Positions 43,506 through 52,217 of a stretch of DNA of 64,000 bases are shown here, one piece after another. The first letter of the stretch is position 1. Every line of letters begins with the position of its first letter. Under the pieces are notes generated by a model, which searched no databases, was not told the DNA's origin, and saw only the letters and a list, made by a program, of their open reading frames with translations. The DNA is from an uncultured Muribaculaceae bacterium (GTDB lineage: Bacteria > Bacteroidota > Bacteroidia > Bacteroidales > Muribaculaceae), in NCBI GenBank assembly GCA_934661195.1, contig CAKUJD010000004.1, positions 62,001 to 126,000 of the forward strand, read 5' to 3'. A program made the position numbers and the translations under genes.

Positions 43506-44465
43506 TCACTGTTTCTGCCGCTCGGCCTCTGCCTTGGCCAGCTGGCGGCGGCACTCAGCTGCAAAGTCGGCCGTGATGCAGTTGTTGGGCTGGGCGGCAC
43601 ACACTGCGGCACACTTGAAGGCAGCTGCCGTTATGCCCTGCCAAGCCTCGTCGTCGAGCGTCTTAAGATCGTCGCGGCCTATGCCCAGGCGGCACAGTTC
43701 ACTCACTATGCCTGCAGTGAACCCAGCCTGCCAGCCCAGCAGGTTGGCGCTGCCTCCGCCGGGGTTGGCCACATCGTGCCGCTTGCCGGTGCTGAAGCAG
43801 CTGAGGCTGAGGTCGGGGTTAATGTGCATGTAGTTTGAGCAGTAAAACTCAATATGGTTGCGGAACGCCTCCTCGCAGCTCTCGCCAGGAAAGATGTCGT
43901 TGATGTCGCGGCTGTGAGCTATCACAATGTCGGAAATCTCAAGATTCTCGAGAATGTTGGGCATAACGCGCGTTATACGGAAGTTGATGCCGTGCTGGAA
44001 CCCGGGCAGGTAGATGATTATGGCTTTGCGCTCGGAGGCATAGCTCACAAGCTCAAACAGCCGCTCGCGCTGCGGCAGGTCGATGGCATACAACGATCCG
44101 AACACCACTATGTCGCCCTCGTCGATGCGTGGCCATATCACGTCGAAGCGGTCGTTGGGATAGCTGCCATAGTTCACTATTTTGTCGGCCTCGCCAGGTG
44201 TCTTGAAAATTGCCGAAAAAGCCGTGGAGCCTTCAGTGAAGCGGTCGATCGACTTCACATCCACGCTGTGCTCCGACAAGAAGTCGACCACCATTTGACC
44301 CACACTGTCGGTGCCGCACTCGCTCACCATGCTCACAGGCAGCCCCATGGCTCCGAGCGAGGCTGCTGTGTTGGCTATGCGGCCGCCTATGAAGGCGGCA
44401 AGCGGCTTGCCGCCGCTGAACACGGTGTCGACCACCGATTCGCCTATTGCAATGATTTTGCGCAT
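43506..44465 (-). CDS. PfkB-family sugar kinase-like protein lacking the catalytic Asp
   Basis: A 319-residue ribokinase-fold protein. The N-terminal substrate half is well conserved (GESVVDTVFSGGKPLAAFIGG, ANTAASLGAMGLPVSMVSECGTDSVGQ). In the ATP/catalytic half the family motif DTxGAGD is replaced by ANPGGGSANLLGW (about 233-245), so the catalytic base is Ser239 rather than Asp, and the usual ATP-site glycine motif before it is absent. It may be a pseudokinase or bind sugar phosphates without phosphorylating them. It sits between the SIS isomerase (46 bp upstream) and the TPR-GDPD gene (23 bp downstream). Confidence 0.85.
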   Translation of the reverse strand: MRKIIAIGESVVDTVFSGGKPLAAFIGGRIANTAASLGAMGLPVSMVSECGTDSVGQMVVDFLSEHSVDVKSIDRFTEGSTAFSAIFKTPGEADKIVNYGSYPNDRFDVIWPRIDEGDIVVFGSLYAIDLPQRERLFELVSYASERKAIIIYLPGFQHGINFRITRVMPNILENLEISDIVIAHSRDINDIFPGESCEEAFRNHIEFYCSNYMHINPDLSLSCFSTGKRHDVANPGGGSANLLGWQAGFTAGIVSELCRLGIGRDDLKTLDDEAWQGITAAAFKCAAVCAAQPNNCITADFAAECRRQLAKAEAERQKQ

Positions 44466-44511
44466 ATCTTTATTCTTTTTCTTAAATTCCCCTTATTATT
44501 CCAATGCAACA

Positions 44512-45111
44512 TCAGCTGCGGCTCTTAACGCCCAGATAGCCGCCATGGTGGCGCATGGCGTAGTCGCGCTTGGTGAAGCCTGTGGCCTGCATCGAGCCCA
44601 CCACCAGCACATCGCCCATCACCGTCATCATGGTGGTGGAAGTGGTGGGGGTGAGACCGAGCGGGCACACCTCAGGCGCCCCACCTGTCCAAAGGCATAT
44701 GTCGGCAAGACGCGCAAGCTCGCTCTGGTTGTTGCCAGTGATTACGATGAACTTAAGCTGCGGATACAGGGCGTGTGCCAGGTCGACAAGGGCCAGAATC
44801 TCGCTTGTCTTGCCCGAGTTGCTCAACAGCAGCATCACATCGTTGGGCTGCAACACACCCAGATCGCCGTGCTGCGCCTCGCTTGGGTGCAGAAACACAG
44901 CAGGAATGCCTGTCGACGAGAAAGTGGTGGCAATGTTTTCAGCTATTTGGCCACACTTGCCCATGCCAGAAGTCACGAGCTTGCCGCCCTTGTTGTGCAC
45001 TTGCTCCACTATGAGGCTCACCGCCTTGTTATATTCATCGGTTACGGGGATATTCTTTACGGCATTGCTTTCGGCCTCCAGAATACTTTTCATCGTTTGC
45101 TTAACGTCCAT
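44512..45111 (-). CDS. SIS-domain sugar-phosphate isomerase (KdsD-like, no CBS domains)
   Basis: A 199-residue SIS protein resembling the catalytic domain of D-arabinose 5-phosphate isomerases: TSGMGKCGQIAENIATTFSSTGIPAVFLHPSEAQHGDLG, then LLLSNSGKTSEI and GLTPTTSTTMMTVMGDVL. The CBS pair of full-length KdsD/GutQ is missing, as in short anaerobe versions. The expected product role is making arabinose 5-phosphate for Kdo in lipid A-core, but other sugar phosphates are possible. It heads the operon with the PfkB-like protein. A -7 box TATCTTTG lies at 45232-45239. Confidence 0.88.
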   Translation of the reverse strand: MDVKQTMKSILEAESNAVKNIPVTDEYNKAVSLIVEQVHNKGGKLVTSGMGKCGQIAENIATTFSSTGIPAVFLHPSEAQHGDLGVLQPNDVMLLLSNSGKTSEILALVDLAHALYPQLKFIVITGNNQSELARLADICLWTGGAPEVCPLGLTPTTSTTMMTVMGDVLVVGSMQATGFTKRDYAMRHHGGYLGVKSRS

Positions 45112-45241
45112 GACTTTACATCAATTAAAAATGTGTTGGTGTCAAAAAATAAATAGAACGCAAACGCCGCTGCCTTAGTGCCTTAATCGACAGTAATGGC
45201 CTACAGCGCCCGTTTGTTGCCTATTTGCCCACAAAGATAGC

Positions 45242-45269
45242 AAAAAAAGATGATAGTTGGCATCTTTTT
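45242..45269 (-). terminator. Terminator probably belonging originally to the SGNH esterase gene
   Basis: An 8-bp stem (AAAAGATG at 45245-45252, CATCTTTT at 45261-45268) with an 8-nt loop and a T run on the minus strand. It lies immediately after the displaced copy of the esterase 3' end (45275-45302) and now ends hipA transcription. Confidence 0.75.
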
Positions 45270-45274
45270 CACTT

Positions 45275-45302
45275 GCCCAGCAGGCTGCGCAGGAATGGCA
45301 GC
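45275..45302. repeat. Direct repeat, left copy, flanking hipBA (att-like)
   Basis: An exact 28-bp copy of 47269-47296. Read on the minus strand it encodes LPFLRSLLGK and a TGA stop, i.e. an alternative end of the SGNH esterase, followed directly by a terminator. It looks like the original 3' end of that gene, displaced by insertion of hipBA. Confidence 0.85.
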
Positions 45303-45337
45303 CATTTTAATTTCACCCATGCTGACCACATAGATGG

Positions 45338-46831
45338 CTAAAGCTTAAAATATTTACATGCCATTGCCTTTAACTGCTCTTGCGTCACATTAAGCAACCC
45401 GGCTTTTTCAATTATTGAATATTCCTCTTTGCTCCTGCCTATCACAAACTTGCGCTCAACGCCATCCACACATGCGCATAAATGATAGTTGCCCTTATAT
45501 GCCTCCTCAAGTCGAATACTGCCTACTTCATGCCCATTAATTTTAAAAGCAGCAGGCTTACACTCCGCATCTAATTCTCCCCACGACTTTAAATGACTTA
45601 ATATTGAGGTCTCAACCCTGCCAATCCATTCTTTGGCTACACCATTTTTCAAAGCGACAGAACGTATTTTTTTCAACGAAGACACTACTTCACGAATTAT
45701 TGAATCAGGCCTGCGTATTCCGTTATCATGGGCGAAGTCAATTACATCGTTGCGGGTGATGCCGCTGAGTTTGGCACGGATATACATACAATGGTTTTCA
45801 TCTGGCATATAGCCTCCGCCATTCAGAATATAAGTGATGTCGTAGGCTGGAGACAATCGCCATTTTCCATCTTCGCTCATGATGAATGAAAAATTCTTAT
45901 TGTGGTCATCAGTGTTGTTCGACAATACATTGAACACCATTCTGCGAAACACTTCTTGACAATCGGACTCAGGCACGCGCAGTTTGCGACAAACAGCTAT
46001 CAACTGTTCATAGCTGTTTGCATCCGGGCATATAGCAGCCAAAGTCTGAGTATATACCTTTTTATTGCCATTTCGATCGAATCGCTTGGTAATGAAGTGA
46101 TTATTTCCATCCACAGAGTATAATTTTGATGGCATCATGCTAATCCCGGCTTCAGATGCCAACTCATAATATGTCATCTCTAATTCGGCAGAACAGTACT
46201 TTGAATCGCCAAATTTCAATATAAAGTAATCAAAGCCTTCAAGACCAGCAATTTGGCCACTGCGGATTTCACCAGTTTCACCACTTATGGCTATAATGGC
46301 TTTGGGTTGGCGACCGCCTGCTGAAGTTCCTACAGAGAGCAACGACTGCATCGTCATTGACTCCTCTGGCAATATGCGGGCTTTCTCCCTTTCAACAAAT
46401 ATGCGCTCGGCCAAGTTGGACAACGACTTTATATTAATGATGTCCTCTTTTTTCTGCTTATTGGAAGCCTCTGGCATAAATTCCAATGCCCCCATTCCAC
46501 GCTTGCCTATAAATGATAGTTTGTCGAGTGGATTTATATCGGCACTGGCAATATGGTTTTGCTGACGCCAAAACTCAAACAACTGATTGCCCCAAGCATC
46601 GGGCAATGAATCGGCAACAAAAGCAGGAAGCCTTTGATATATCCTTTCACTTTCGCCCCACACTGGCAATAGCGCTCTTGCACCACCGATGGGTGCCGAA
46701 AGCGGAGAAATTTCCAATCCTTTCTTTATAAACTCAGGGTTGTATGTGAAATACGAAAGCCTGCGTCTCTCATCCCACACAAGCCGTCCCACTTCATCAT
46801 TCCAAAGTATAACCTTTAATGTTTTTATCAT
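45338..46831 (-). CDS. hipA: HipA-family serine/threonine kinase toxin
   Basis: A 497-residue HipA kinase. The N-terminal couple_hipA region (about 1-115: KVILWNDEVGRLVWDERRRLSYFTYNPEF) is followed by a kinase core with the phosphate-binding loop SVGTSAGGRQPKA (about 166-178), Lys in FITKRFDR, the catalytic NNTDDHNKNFSF (Asp about 308) and the Mg-binding SPAYDITY (Asp about 331). All catalytic residues appear intact. HipA toxins phosphorylate tRNA synthetases (GltX in E. coli) and induce dormancy. It follows hipB by 9 bp. The pair is AT-rich and flanked by 28-bp direct repeats. Confidence 0.94.
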   Translation of the reverse strand: MIKTLKVILWNDEVGRLVWDERRRLSYFTYNPEFIKKGLEISPLSAPIGGARALLPVWGESERIYQRLPAFVADSLPDAWGNQLFEFWRQQNHIASADINPLDKLSFIGKRGMGALEFMPEASNKQKKEDIINIKSLSNLAERIFVEREKARILPEESMTMQSLLSVGTSAGGRQPKAIIAISGETGEIRSGQIAGLEGFDYFILKFGDSKYCSAELEMTYYELASEAGISMMPSKLYSVDGNNHFITKRFDRNGNKKVYTQTLAAICPDANSYEQLIAVCRKLRVPESDCQEVFRRMVFNVLSNNTDDHNKNFSFIMSEDGKWRLSPAYDITYILNGGGYMPDENHCMYIRAKLSGITRNDVIDFAHDNGIRRPDSIIREVVSSLKKIRSVALKNGVAKEWIGRVETSILSHLKSWGELDAECKPAAFKINGHEVGSIRLEEAYKGNYHLCACVDGVERKFVIGRSKEEYSIIEKAGLLNVTQEQLKAMACKYFKL

Positions 46832-46840
46832 GCTGGCACG

Positions 46841-47149
46841 CTATTTAGAGTGACGAATACGTTGCGCCTTCTGTTTGTTTTTTCTTATAAGATAGGGCGA
46901 TTCCGGCAAATCTGGCAGAACACTGTTAAGCTCATCTACCATGCCCACTACCTTCAATAGCAGAATAAATGTTGACAAAGAAATATTTCCCGCAACTCCT
47001 TTTTCAAACTTATGAATTGTGGTCAATCCTATGCCCGACTGTTCAGCCACCTCTTTCTGGGTGAGATTGCACCTCATTCTATAGTCCTTAAAGCGGGAGC
47101 CGAGCAAGCGCACTATTTCTGGTGTAGAATATTCATAAAAATCTGCCAT
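46841..47149 (-). CDS. hipB: HipB-family XRE antitoxin/repressor
   Basis: A 102-residue helix-turn-helix protein. The XRE domain is seen at about 15-72 (LGSRFKDYRMRCNLTQKEVAEQSGIGLTTIHKFEKGVAGNISLSTFILLLKVVGM), followed by a basic tail (RKNKQKAQRIRHSK). In HipBA systems this protein dimerises, neutralises HipA and represses the operon. Two 16-bp dyads with 7-bp arms lie upstream at 47166-47181 and 47213-47228, the second at the predicted transcription start, which fits autorepression. Confidence 0.93.
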   Translation of the reverse strand: MADFYEYSTPEIVRLLGSRFKDYRMRCNLTQKEVAEQSGIGLTTIHKFEKGVAGNISLSTFILLLKVVGMVDELNSVLPDLPESPYLIRKNKQKAQRIRHSK

Positions 47150-47165
47150 TATAATATTTTTTATC

Positions 47166-47181
47166 TATCATTTTAATGATA
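47166..47181. promoter_or_regulatory. Candidate HipB operator O2
   Basis: TATCATT-TT-AATGATA, a dyad of the form TATC-N8-GATA, close to the TATCC-N8-GGATA operators of E. coli HipB. It lies in the hipB leader. Confidence 0.55.
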
Positions 47182-47212
47182 ATTATTAGCTAAATCACCA
47201 TTTTATATTCAC

Positions 47213-47228
47213 TATAATAAATATTATA
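47213..47228. promoter_or_regulatory. Candidate HipB operator O1
   Basis: TATAATA-AA-TATTATA, a perfect dyad with 7-bp arms covering the predicted transcription start of hipBA. Confidence 0.5.
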
Positions 47229-47231
47229 ACT

Positions 47232-47263
47232 GCAAATTTATATGTTTTATGTGAGAATATCAA
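47232..47263 (-). promoter_or_regulatory. hipBA promoter
   Basis: On the minus strand TTG (47261-47263), 20 bp and TAAATTTGC (47232-47240) match the Bacteroidetes consensus. The -33 TTG overlaps the stop codon of the upstream SGNH esterase, so promoter and cassette edge coincide. Transcription should start near 47225. Confidence 0.75.
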
Positions 47264-48333
47264 ATTTGGCCCAGCAGGCTGCGCAGGAATGGCAGCAGCT
47301 GGCGGGCTGCCTGCTGGTGCTGCGCCTTCGAGGGGTGCCAATCGGCTCCGTAGCCAAGTTTAGGATCTTGCATGTCGAGTTCGAAGTAATACACGTTGAG
47401 TCCCTGCTTGTGAAGCTCGGCATACACTTCTTTAAGGGCGGCTATTTGCAGCTGCTTGGCCGTTTTGCTCAGCATCTGGCTCGTGAGAAGCACTATCTTG
47501 GCCTTTGGCTGAACCTTAGCCAGGTGCTGGATAAACTTTTTGTAGGCTTTTTTATATAGATTTATGTCATACCCCTTGGTGCTAAGATCGTTGGTGCCAA
47601 GGTTCACGCATATCACATCTGGGCGGAAGCGCGAGAAGTCCCATAACTGGGTGGAGTCGTAGAGGCATGTGTAGTCGTACCAGCGGGTCATAGTCTGCCC
47701 CTCCTCATGGCCGCCGTAGTTGCGGTAGACGCCTATGCCCGAGCGCGCCACACACATTTCTTCGGCATCAAGCTCACGGGCAAGAATGGCCGCATATGAA
47801 TAGTAGTGGTTTGAGTTGTCGTAGCTGTAGTGCACCCACTGGCTCTTGGCCTCGCTGCCATAGCCGCAGGTGATGGAGTTGCCAATGAACTCGATGCGGT
47901 GCTTAGGGCGGCGCGGTGCATTCAACAGCTTGGTGCCGTTGTCGAGCAGCAGCCCGCGAAACTCTGGACGCTTCTCATAGCCCTCAATGGCGAGCATCAC
48001 CTTCACTGTGTGAGTGCCAGCCGGCAGTCCTTTGGCAAGGGTTATCACCGAATCGGTGTCGGTGAAGTTGATTTTGCGGGCCTCGCCATTGTCAACCGTT
48101 ACCATAAACTGGCCGCTGCCTGGCTTTGCCTTCATGGCAAGGCCGGTGCCGCTTATGCGCACAGCTATCTGTGTGGCCGGATACACAAACAGCGGACTCT
48201 CGGGATTTGTGAAATTGATGCGGCCGGTGTACTGGATTCGGCTGTCGGTGGGCCGCACCTCGGTAGTGGCGGCTGTTGCACACATGGCGCTAAGCAGCAC
48301 CATCGATGATGTAAGTAAGTTTTTTATTCTCAT
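47260..48333 (-). CDS. Secreted SGNH/GDSL esterase (CE2-like)
   Basis: A 357-residue exported esterase with signal peptide MRIKNLLTSSMVLLSAMCATAAT. Residues about 25-140 form an N-terminal beta-sandwich (FTNPESPLFVYPATQIAVRISG) like the jelly-roll of carbohydrate esterase family 2. The SGNH domain follows: block I EFIGNSITCGYG with Ser153, block III NLGTNDLS, and block V GADWHPSKAQ (Asp331, His333). CE2 enzymes remove acetyl groups from plant polysaccharides. The last ten codons are duplicated as an exact 28-bp copy beyond hipA; the present C-terminus LLGQI appears supplied by the hipBA cassette. Confidence 0.9.
   Translation of the reverse strand: MRIKNLLTSSMVLLSAMCATAATTEVRPTDSRIQYTGRINFTNPESPLFVYPATQIAVRISGTGLAMKAKPGSGQFMVTVDNGEARKINFTDTDSVITLAKGLPAGTHTVKVMLAIEGYEKRPEFRGLLLDNGTKLLNAPRRPKHRIEFIGNSITCGYGSEAKSQWVHYSYDNSNHYYSYAAILARELDAEEMCVARSGIGVYRNYGGHEEGQTMTRWYDYTCLYDSTQLWDFSRFRPDVICVNLGTNDLSTKGYDINLYKKAYKKFIQHLAKVQPKAKIVLLTSQMLSKTAKQLQIAALKEVYAELHKQGLNVYYFELDMQDPKLGYGADWHPSKAQHQQAARQLLPFLRSLLGQI
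47269..47296. repeat. Direct repeat, right copy, at the SGNH esterase 3' end (att-like)
   Basis: An exact 28-bp copy of 45275-45302, lying within the coding end of the esterase (LPFLRSLLG). The two copies bound a 1,966-bp segment holding only hipBA and its control region. Confidence 0.85.
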
Positions 48334-48341
48334 TTATTTAT

Positions 48342-48369
48342 AATGTTTAATGTTGAATGTTTAATGTTG
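48342..48369. repeat. Two tandem 14-bp units at the end of the acyltransferase gene
   Basis: AATGTTTAATGTTG occurs twice head to tail (48342-48355, 48356-48369). The second unit covers the acyltransferase stop region, so copy number changes could alter its last residues (ETLNFQH). Confidence 0.7.
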
Positions 48370-49374
48370 AAAGTTGAGGGTTTCATGCTCCTTTTTTCGG
48401 CCGAGCATCCACGGGGCATAGCGGGATATGAGCCAAGCGGCCGCACCAACTATGGCAATGGTAATAGCGGCTATTGCCAGCGAGGAGGGCCACGACAGCG
48501 CATCTGCTTGCGGAGCAAGGCGGTTAATTGCAATGCGCAAGGCACCTATGCAGTAGTTTTGCAGTGCAAGGCACGTGATGCCGTTGGCGGCAAAAAAGGT
48601 TACCACTCTGCATTTGCCAAACAGGTCGGCTGCCTTTGTGGCAAGCCACGCAAGCGGCTTTATCACGGCCATTCCTCCCAGTGTGAGCAGCAGCGCACGC
48701 CACTCGGCCTGCCGCACCGCAGGGGCGGCGCACACCATTATTGCCACTGCGGCCACGGCAAGCACTGCGGCTTTTATCCAGCCTATGCGCACTCCACGCT
48801 CAACGCTGCCACACATGGTGTGGCCAAGGGCGTAAAACGGCATGTAGAGCATGGCATAGTTGATGTTCCAAAAGTTGAGGTACTCGGTGCCGGGACACAG
48901 GGCGGCCACAGCGGCAAGCGCCACGCTCACGGCCAGTGTCCACCGCCGTCCGGCCAGCCGCAGCACCCAGTAGTAGATGAGTTGCATGCTAAGCAGGCAA
49001 GTTATAAACCAGAACGGAGCCAGCACCAGCAGACTGTAGGCCTTAGGCTGCCCCATGAGGCACTGCCACAGTGGCTGCCACCACGGCGCGGCGGCATCGG
49101 CCGCGCCTATATGCCTCTGCACCACAAGCCACAAAACGTAGAAAATGGCGTAGAATACAAAATACGGCACCGCCACTGGGCGCAAACGGTGCTTGAAGTA
49201 GGCCCAAAACGAGCCATACTCCTCCGCATGGCACAGACAACCCGAGCAGCCAAAAAACACAGCCAGTATGCCCACTATGAAAACGAGCATGCGCGGCTGT
49301 GCATGCAGCAGCACTATGAGCATCAAGCTCATGAGCCGTGCATAGTCGAGCCACGCATACCTCGCTTTTTCCAT
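48361..49374 (-). CDS. Acyltransferase-3 family membrane protein
   Basis: A 337-residue protein with about ten hydrophobic helices. It starts MEKARYAWLDYARLMSLMLIVLLHAQPR, matching the conserved first helix of acyltransferase-3 proteins, in which the R(x10)H-type Arg/His pair is essential. It continues with FFGCSGCLCHAEEYGSFWAYFKHRLRPVAVPY (second helix and basic loop). These enzymes O-acetylate surface polysaccharides or peptidoglycan-linked sugars; the acceptor is unknown. An ATG five codons upstream (49389) is possible. It follows leuS by 42 bp on the same strand. Confidence 0.87.
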   Translation of the reverse strand: MEKARYAWLDYARLMSLMLIVLLHAQPRMLVFIVGILAVFFGCSGCLCHAEEYGSFWAYFKHRLRPVAVPYFVFYAIFYVLWLVVQRHIGAADAAAPWWQPLWQCLMGQPKAYSLLVLAPFWFITCLLSMQLIYYWVLRLAGRRWTLAVSVALAAVAALCPGTEYLNFWNINYAMLYMPFYALGHTMCGSVERGVRIGWIKAAVLAVAAVAIMVCAAPAVRQAEWRALLLTLGGMAVIKPLAWLATKAADLFGKCRVVTFFAANGITCLALQNYCIGALRIAINRLAPQADALSWPSSLAIAAITIAIVGAAAWLISRYAPWMLGRKKEHETLNFQH

Positions 49375-49416
49375 GTTTGTGTGCCGCACACCCAGGTGCG
49401 GCCTTTTTTCGTTACG

Positions 49417-52188
49417 TTAAATCACCACGTTAACAATCTTGTTGGGCACCACAATCACCTTCTTAGGTGTCTTGCCGGCCACCCATTTCTCGGCTGCGGC
49501 GTCGGTGAGTGCAAGCTTCTGCACCTCGTCCTTGCCTGTGCCGGCGGGCACCTGAATGTTGAACCGCGGCTTGCCGTTGAACAGCACAGTGTATTTCACC
49601 GTGCTCTCCTTCAGATACTCTTCGTTCCACATGGGCCACTGGGCATCGCACACTGTGGTGTCATGTCCAAGCACGTGCCACAGTTCTTCGGCAATGTGGG
49701 GGGCAAACGGCGCAAGCAGCACCACGAAGTGCTCAAGCACCTCGCGGTTGTGGCACTTGAGCGAGCTAAGCTCGTTGCTGCATATCATGAATGCGGCCAC
49801 CGATGTGTTGTAGGAGAACGTCTCGATGTCGCCTGTCACCTTCTTAATGAGTTTGTGAATAGATTTCAGCTCGTCGGCGCTGGGCTTGCCGTCGGTCACT
49901 ATCAGCTCGTCGCCCTTGTAGAAGAAGTTCCACAGGCGCTTAAGGAAGCGGTTCACACCATCGATGCCGTTGGTGTCCCAAGGCTTGCTGGCCTCCACTG
50001 GACCGAGGAACATCTCATACAGGCGCAGTGTGTCGGCTCCGTATCGCTCCACTATGTCGTCGGGGTTCACCACGTTGAACATCGACTTCGACATCTTCTC
50101 GATGGCCCAGCCGCAAATGTATTTGCCGTCTTCAAGCACAAACTCGGCGTCTTTGAACTCAGGACGCCATGCGCGGAACTTGTCGAGGTCGAGCACATCG
50201 TTGCTCACTATGTTCACATCCACGTGTATGGGCGTCACATCATAATCCTTCTTCAGGTTGAGCGACACAAACGTGTTGGTGTCCTTAATGCGGTACACAA
50301 AGTTGCTGCGTCCCTGAATCATGCCTTGGTTCACAAGTTTCTTGAACGGCTCTGGCTCGCACACATATCCGTAGTCGTAAAGGAATTTGTTCCAGAATCG
50401 GCTGTAGATGAGGTGGCCGGTGGCGTGCTCGGTGCCACCCACATACAGGTCAACCTGACGCCAGTATTCATCGGCTTCGCGCGACACCAGTGCCTCGTCG
50501 TTGTGCGGATCCATGTAGCGCAAATAGTATGCGCTCGAGCCGGCAAAGCCAGGCATGGTGCAGAGTTCCAGCGGACGGCCGTTGCGGGCCACCCAATTTT
50601 TGGCGCGGCCAAGTGGCGGCTCGCCGCTCTCGGTGGGCAGGAACTTGTCAATTTCAGGCAGTTCAAGCGGCAGTTCGCTTTCGTCGAGCGGCTGCGGCTG
50701 ATTGTCCTTATCGTAATATATTGGGAACGGCTCGCCCCAGTAGCGCTGGCGGCTGAATATGGCGTCGCGCAGGCGGTAGTTCACCTTCACGCGGCCAATG
50801 CCTGCCTCGGCTATGTATTTCTTTGTCTTGGCAATGGCCTCCTTCACTTGCAGACCGTTTAGCTGAAGGCGGTCGTTCGACGAGTTAATAACCGTGCCCT
50901 CTTTGGCATCGAAGCTCTCCTCACTCACATCGGCACCCTCGATGAGCGGCACTATGGGCAGATCGAAGTGCTTGGCAAAGGCGTAGTCGCGGCTGTCGTG
51001 TGCGGGCACAGCCATTATGGCGCCAGTACCGTATCCGGCCAGCACATAGTCGCTTATATAGATAGGAATTTCCTTGCCGGTTACGGGGTTGATGGCATAT
51101 GAGCCGCTGAACACGCCGCTCACCTTCTTGTCGATGAGTCGCTCGCGCTCAGTCTTGTGCTTCACCTCGCTGATGTAGGCCTCCACAGCTGCCTTTTGGT
51201 CGGCAGTGGTCACTTGGCCAACGTATTCGCTTTCGGGGGCAAGCACCATGAATGTGACGCCGAAAATGGTGTCGGCGCGGGTGGTGAATATAAGCAGGTT
51301 CAATTCGCTGTCCTTCACCTTAAAGTTCATTTCAGCGCCCTCGCTGTAGCCAATCCAGTTGCGCTGCGTCTCCTTGATGGAGTCTGACCAGTCAACAGTG
51401 TCGAGGTCGCGCAGCAGGCGGCCGGCATACGCGCTCACGCGCAGGCACCACTGGCTCATCATTTTCTGCACCACGGGATAGCCGCCGCGCACGCTCACAC
51501 CCTCGCTCACCTCATCGTTGGCCAGCACTGTGCCAAGTTCGGCACACCAGTTAACCATGGTGTTGCCGCGATAGGCAATGCGGAAGTCCATGAGCACATT
51601 GTTTTTCTCCACCTTGCTCATGGCCTTCCACTCCTGAGCTGTGAAACTCACCTTGGCCGTGGTGTAGGCATTGCAGCCCTCAGTGCCGCTTTTCTCAAAT
51701 TGCTCCACAAGTTCACTGATGGGCCGCGCCTTGTCGAGGGCAGTGTTGTAGTAGCTCTTGAACATCTTCAGGAATGCCCACTGAGTCCACTTGTAGTATT
51801 TAGGGTCGCATGTGCGCACCTCACGATTCCAGTCGTAGCAGAAACCTATCTTGTCGAGCTGCTCGCGATAGCGGCTTATGTTTTTCTTTGTTGTCACCTC
51901 AGGGTGCTGACCCGTTTGGATGGCATACTGCTCGGCAGGCAGGCCATAGGCGTCGTATCCCATGGGATGAAGCACATTGAAGCCGCGCAGGCGCTTGTAG
52001 CGCGCAAATATGTCGCTGGCTATGTAGCCAAGCGGATGCCCCACATGCAGTCCTGCACCCGATGGGTAGGGAAACATGTCGAGAACGTAGTATTTTGGTT
52101 TGTCCTTGTTTATTTCAGTCTGATAGGTGTGGTGCTCCTTCCAGTAGGCCTGCCACTTTTGCTCTATCTCTTTATATTTATATTCCAT
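49417..52188 (-). CDS. leuS: Leucyl-tRNA synthetase
   Basis: A 923-residue class I synthetase. The HIGH motif is in [18 protein letters not shown] and the KMSKS loop in [16 protein letters not shown]. The CP1 editing domain is present (about 230-430), including [19 protein letters not shown] and [13 protein letters not shown], where TTRxDT and HDxRD are the editing signatures. Length is typical of Bacteroidetes LeuS. It starts 29 bp after nadA, so the two are likely co-transcribed. No tRNA genes or T-box elements are adjacent. Confidence 0.97.
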   Translation of the reverse strand: MEYKYKEIEQKWQAYWKEHHTYQTEINKDKPKYYVLDMFPYPSGAGLHVGHPLGYIASDIFARYKRLRGFNVLHPMGYDAYGLPAEQYAIQTGQHPEVTTKKNISRYREQLDKIGFCYDWNREVRTCDPKYYKWTQWAFLKMFKSYYNTALDKARPISELVEQFEKSGTEGCNAYTTAKVSFTAQEWKAMSKVEKNNVLMDFRIAYRGNTMVNWCAELGTVLANDEVSEGVSVRGGYPVVQKMMSQWCLRVSAYAGRLLRDLDTVDWSDSIKETQRNWIGYSEGAEMNFKVKDSELNLLIFTTRADTIFGVTFMVLAPESEYVGQVTTADQKAAVEAYISEVKHKTERERLIDKKVSGVFSGSYAINPVTGKEIPIYISDYVLAGYGTGAIMAVPAHDSRDYAFAKHFDLPIVPLIEGADVSEESFDAKEGTVINSSNDRLQLNGLQVKEAIAKTKKYIAEAGIGRVKVNYRLRDAIFSRQRYWGEPFPIYYDKDNQPQPLDESELPLELPEIDKFLPTESGEPPLGRAKNWVARNGRPLELCTMPGFAGSSAYYLRYMDPHNDEALVSREADEYWRQVDLYVGGTEHATGHLIYSRFWNKFLYDYGYVCEPEPFKKLVNQGMIQGRSNFVYRIKDTNTFVSLNLKKDYDVTPIHVDVNIVSNDVLDLDKFRAWRPEFKDAEFVLEDGKYICGWAIEKMSKSMFNVVNPDDIVERYGADTLRLYEMFLGPVEASKPWDTNGIDGVNRFLKRLWNFFYKGDELIVTDGKPSADELKSIHKLIKKVTGDIETFSYNTSVAAFMICSNELSSLKCHNREVLEHFVVLLAPFAPHIAEELWHVLGHDTTVCDAQWPMWNEEYLKESTVKYTVLFNGKPRFNIQVPAGTGKDEVQKLALTDAAAEKWVAGKTPKKVIVVPNKIVNVVI

Positions 52189-52217
52189 ATTATATATATA
52201 TGTTATTAAGTGTTTAT

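Noticed and set aside
48343..50862. An 839-codon open frame on the plus strand opposite leuS
   Set aside because: It is the antisense shadow of leuS: composition is His/Val/Gln-rich without domains, and leuS is unambiguous on the other strand.
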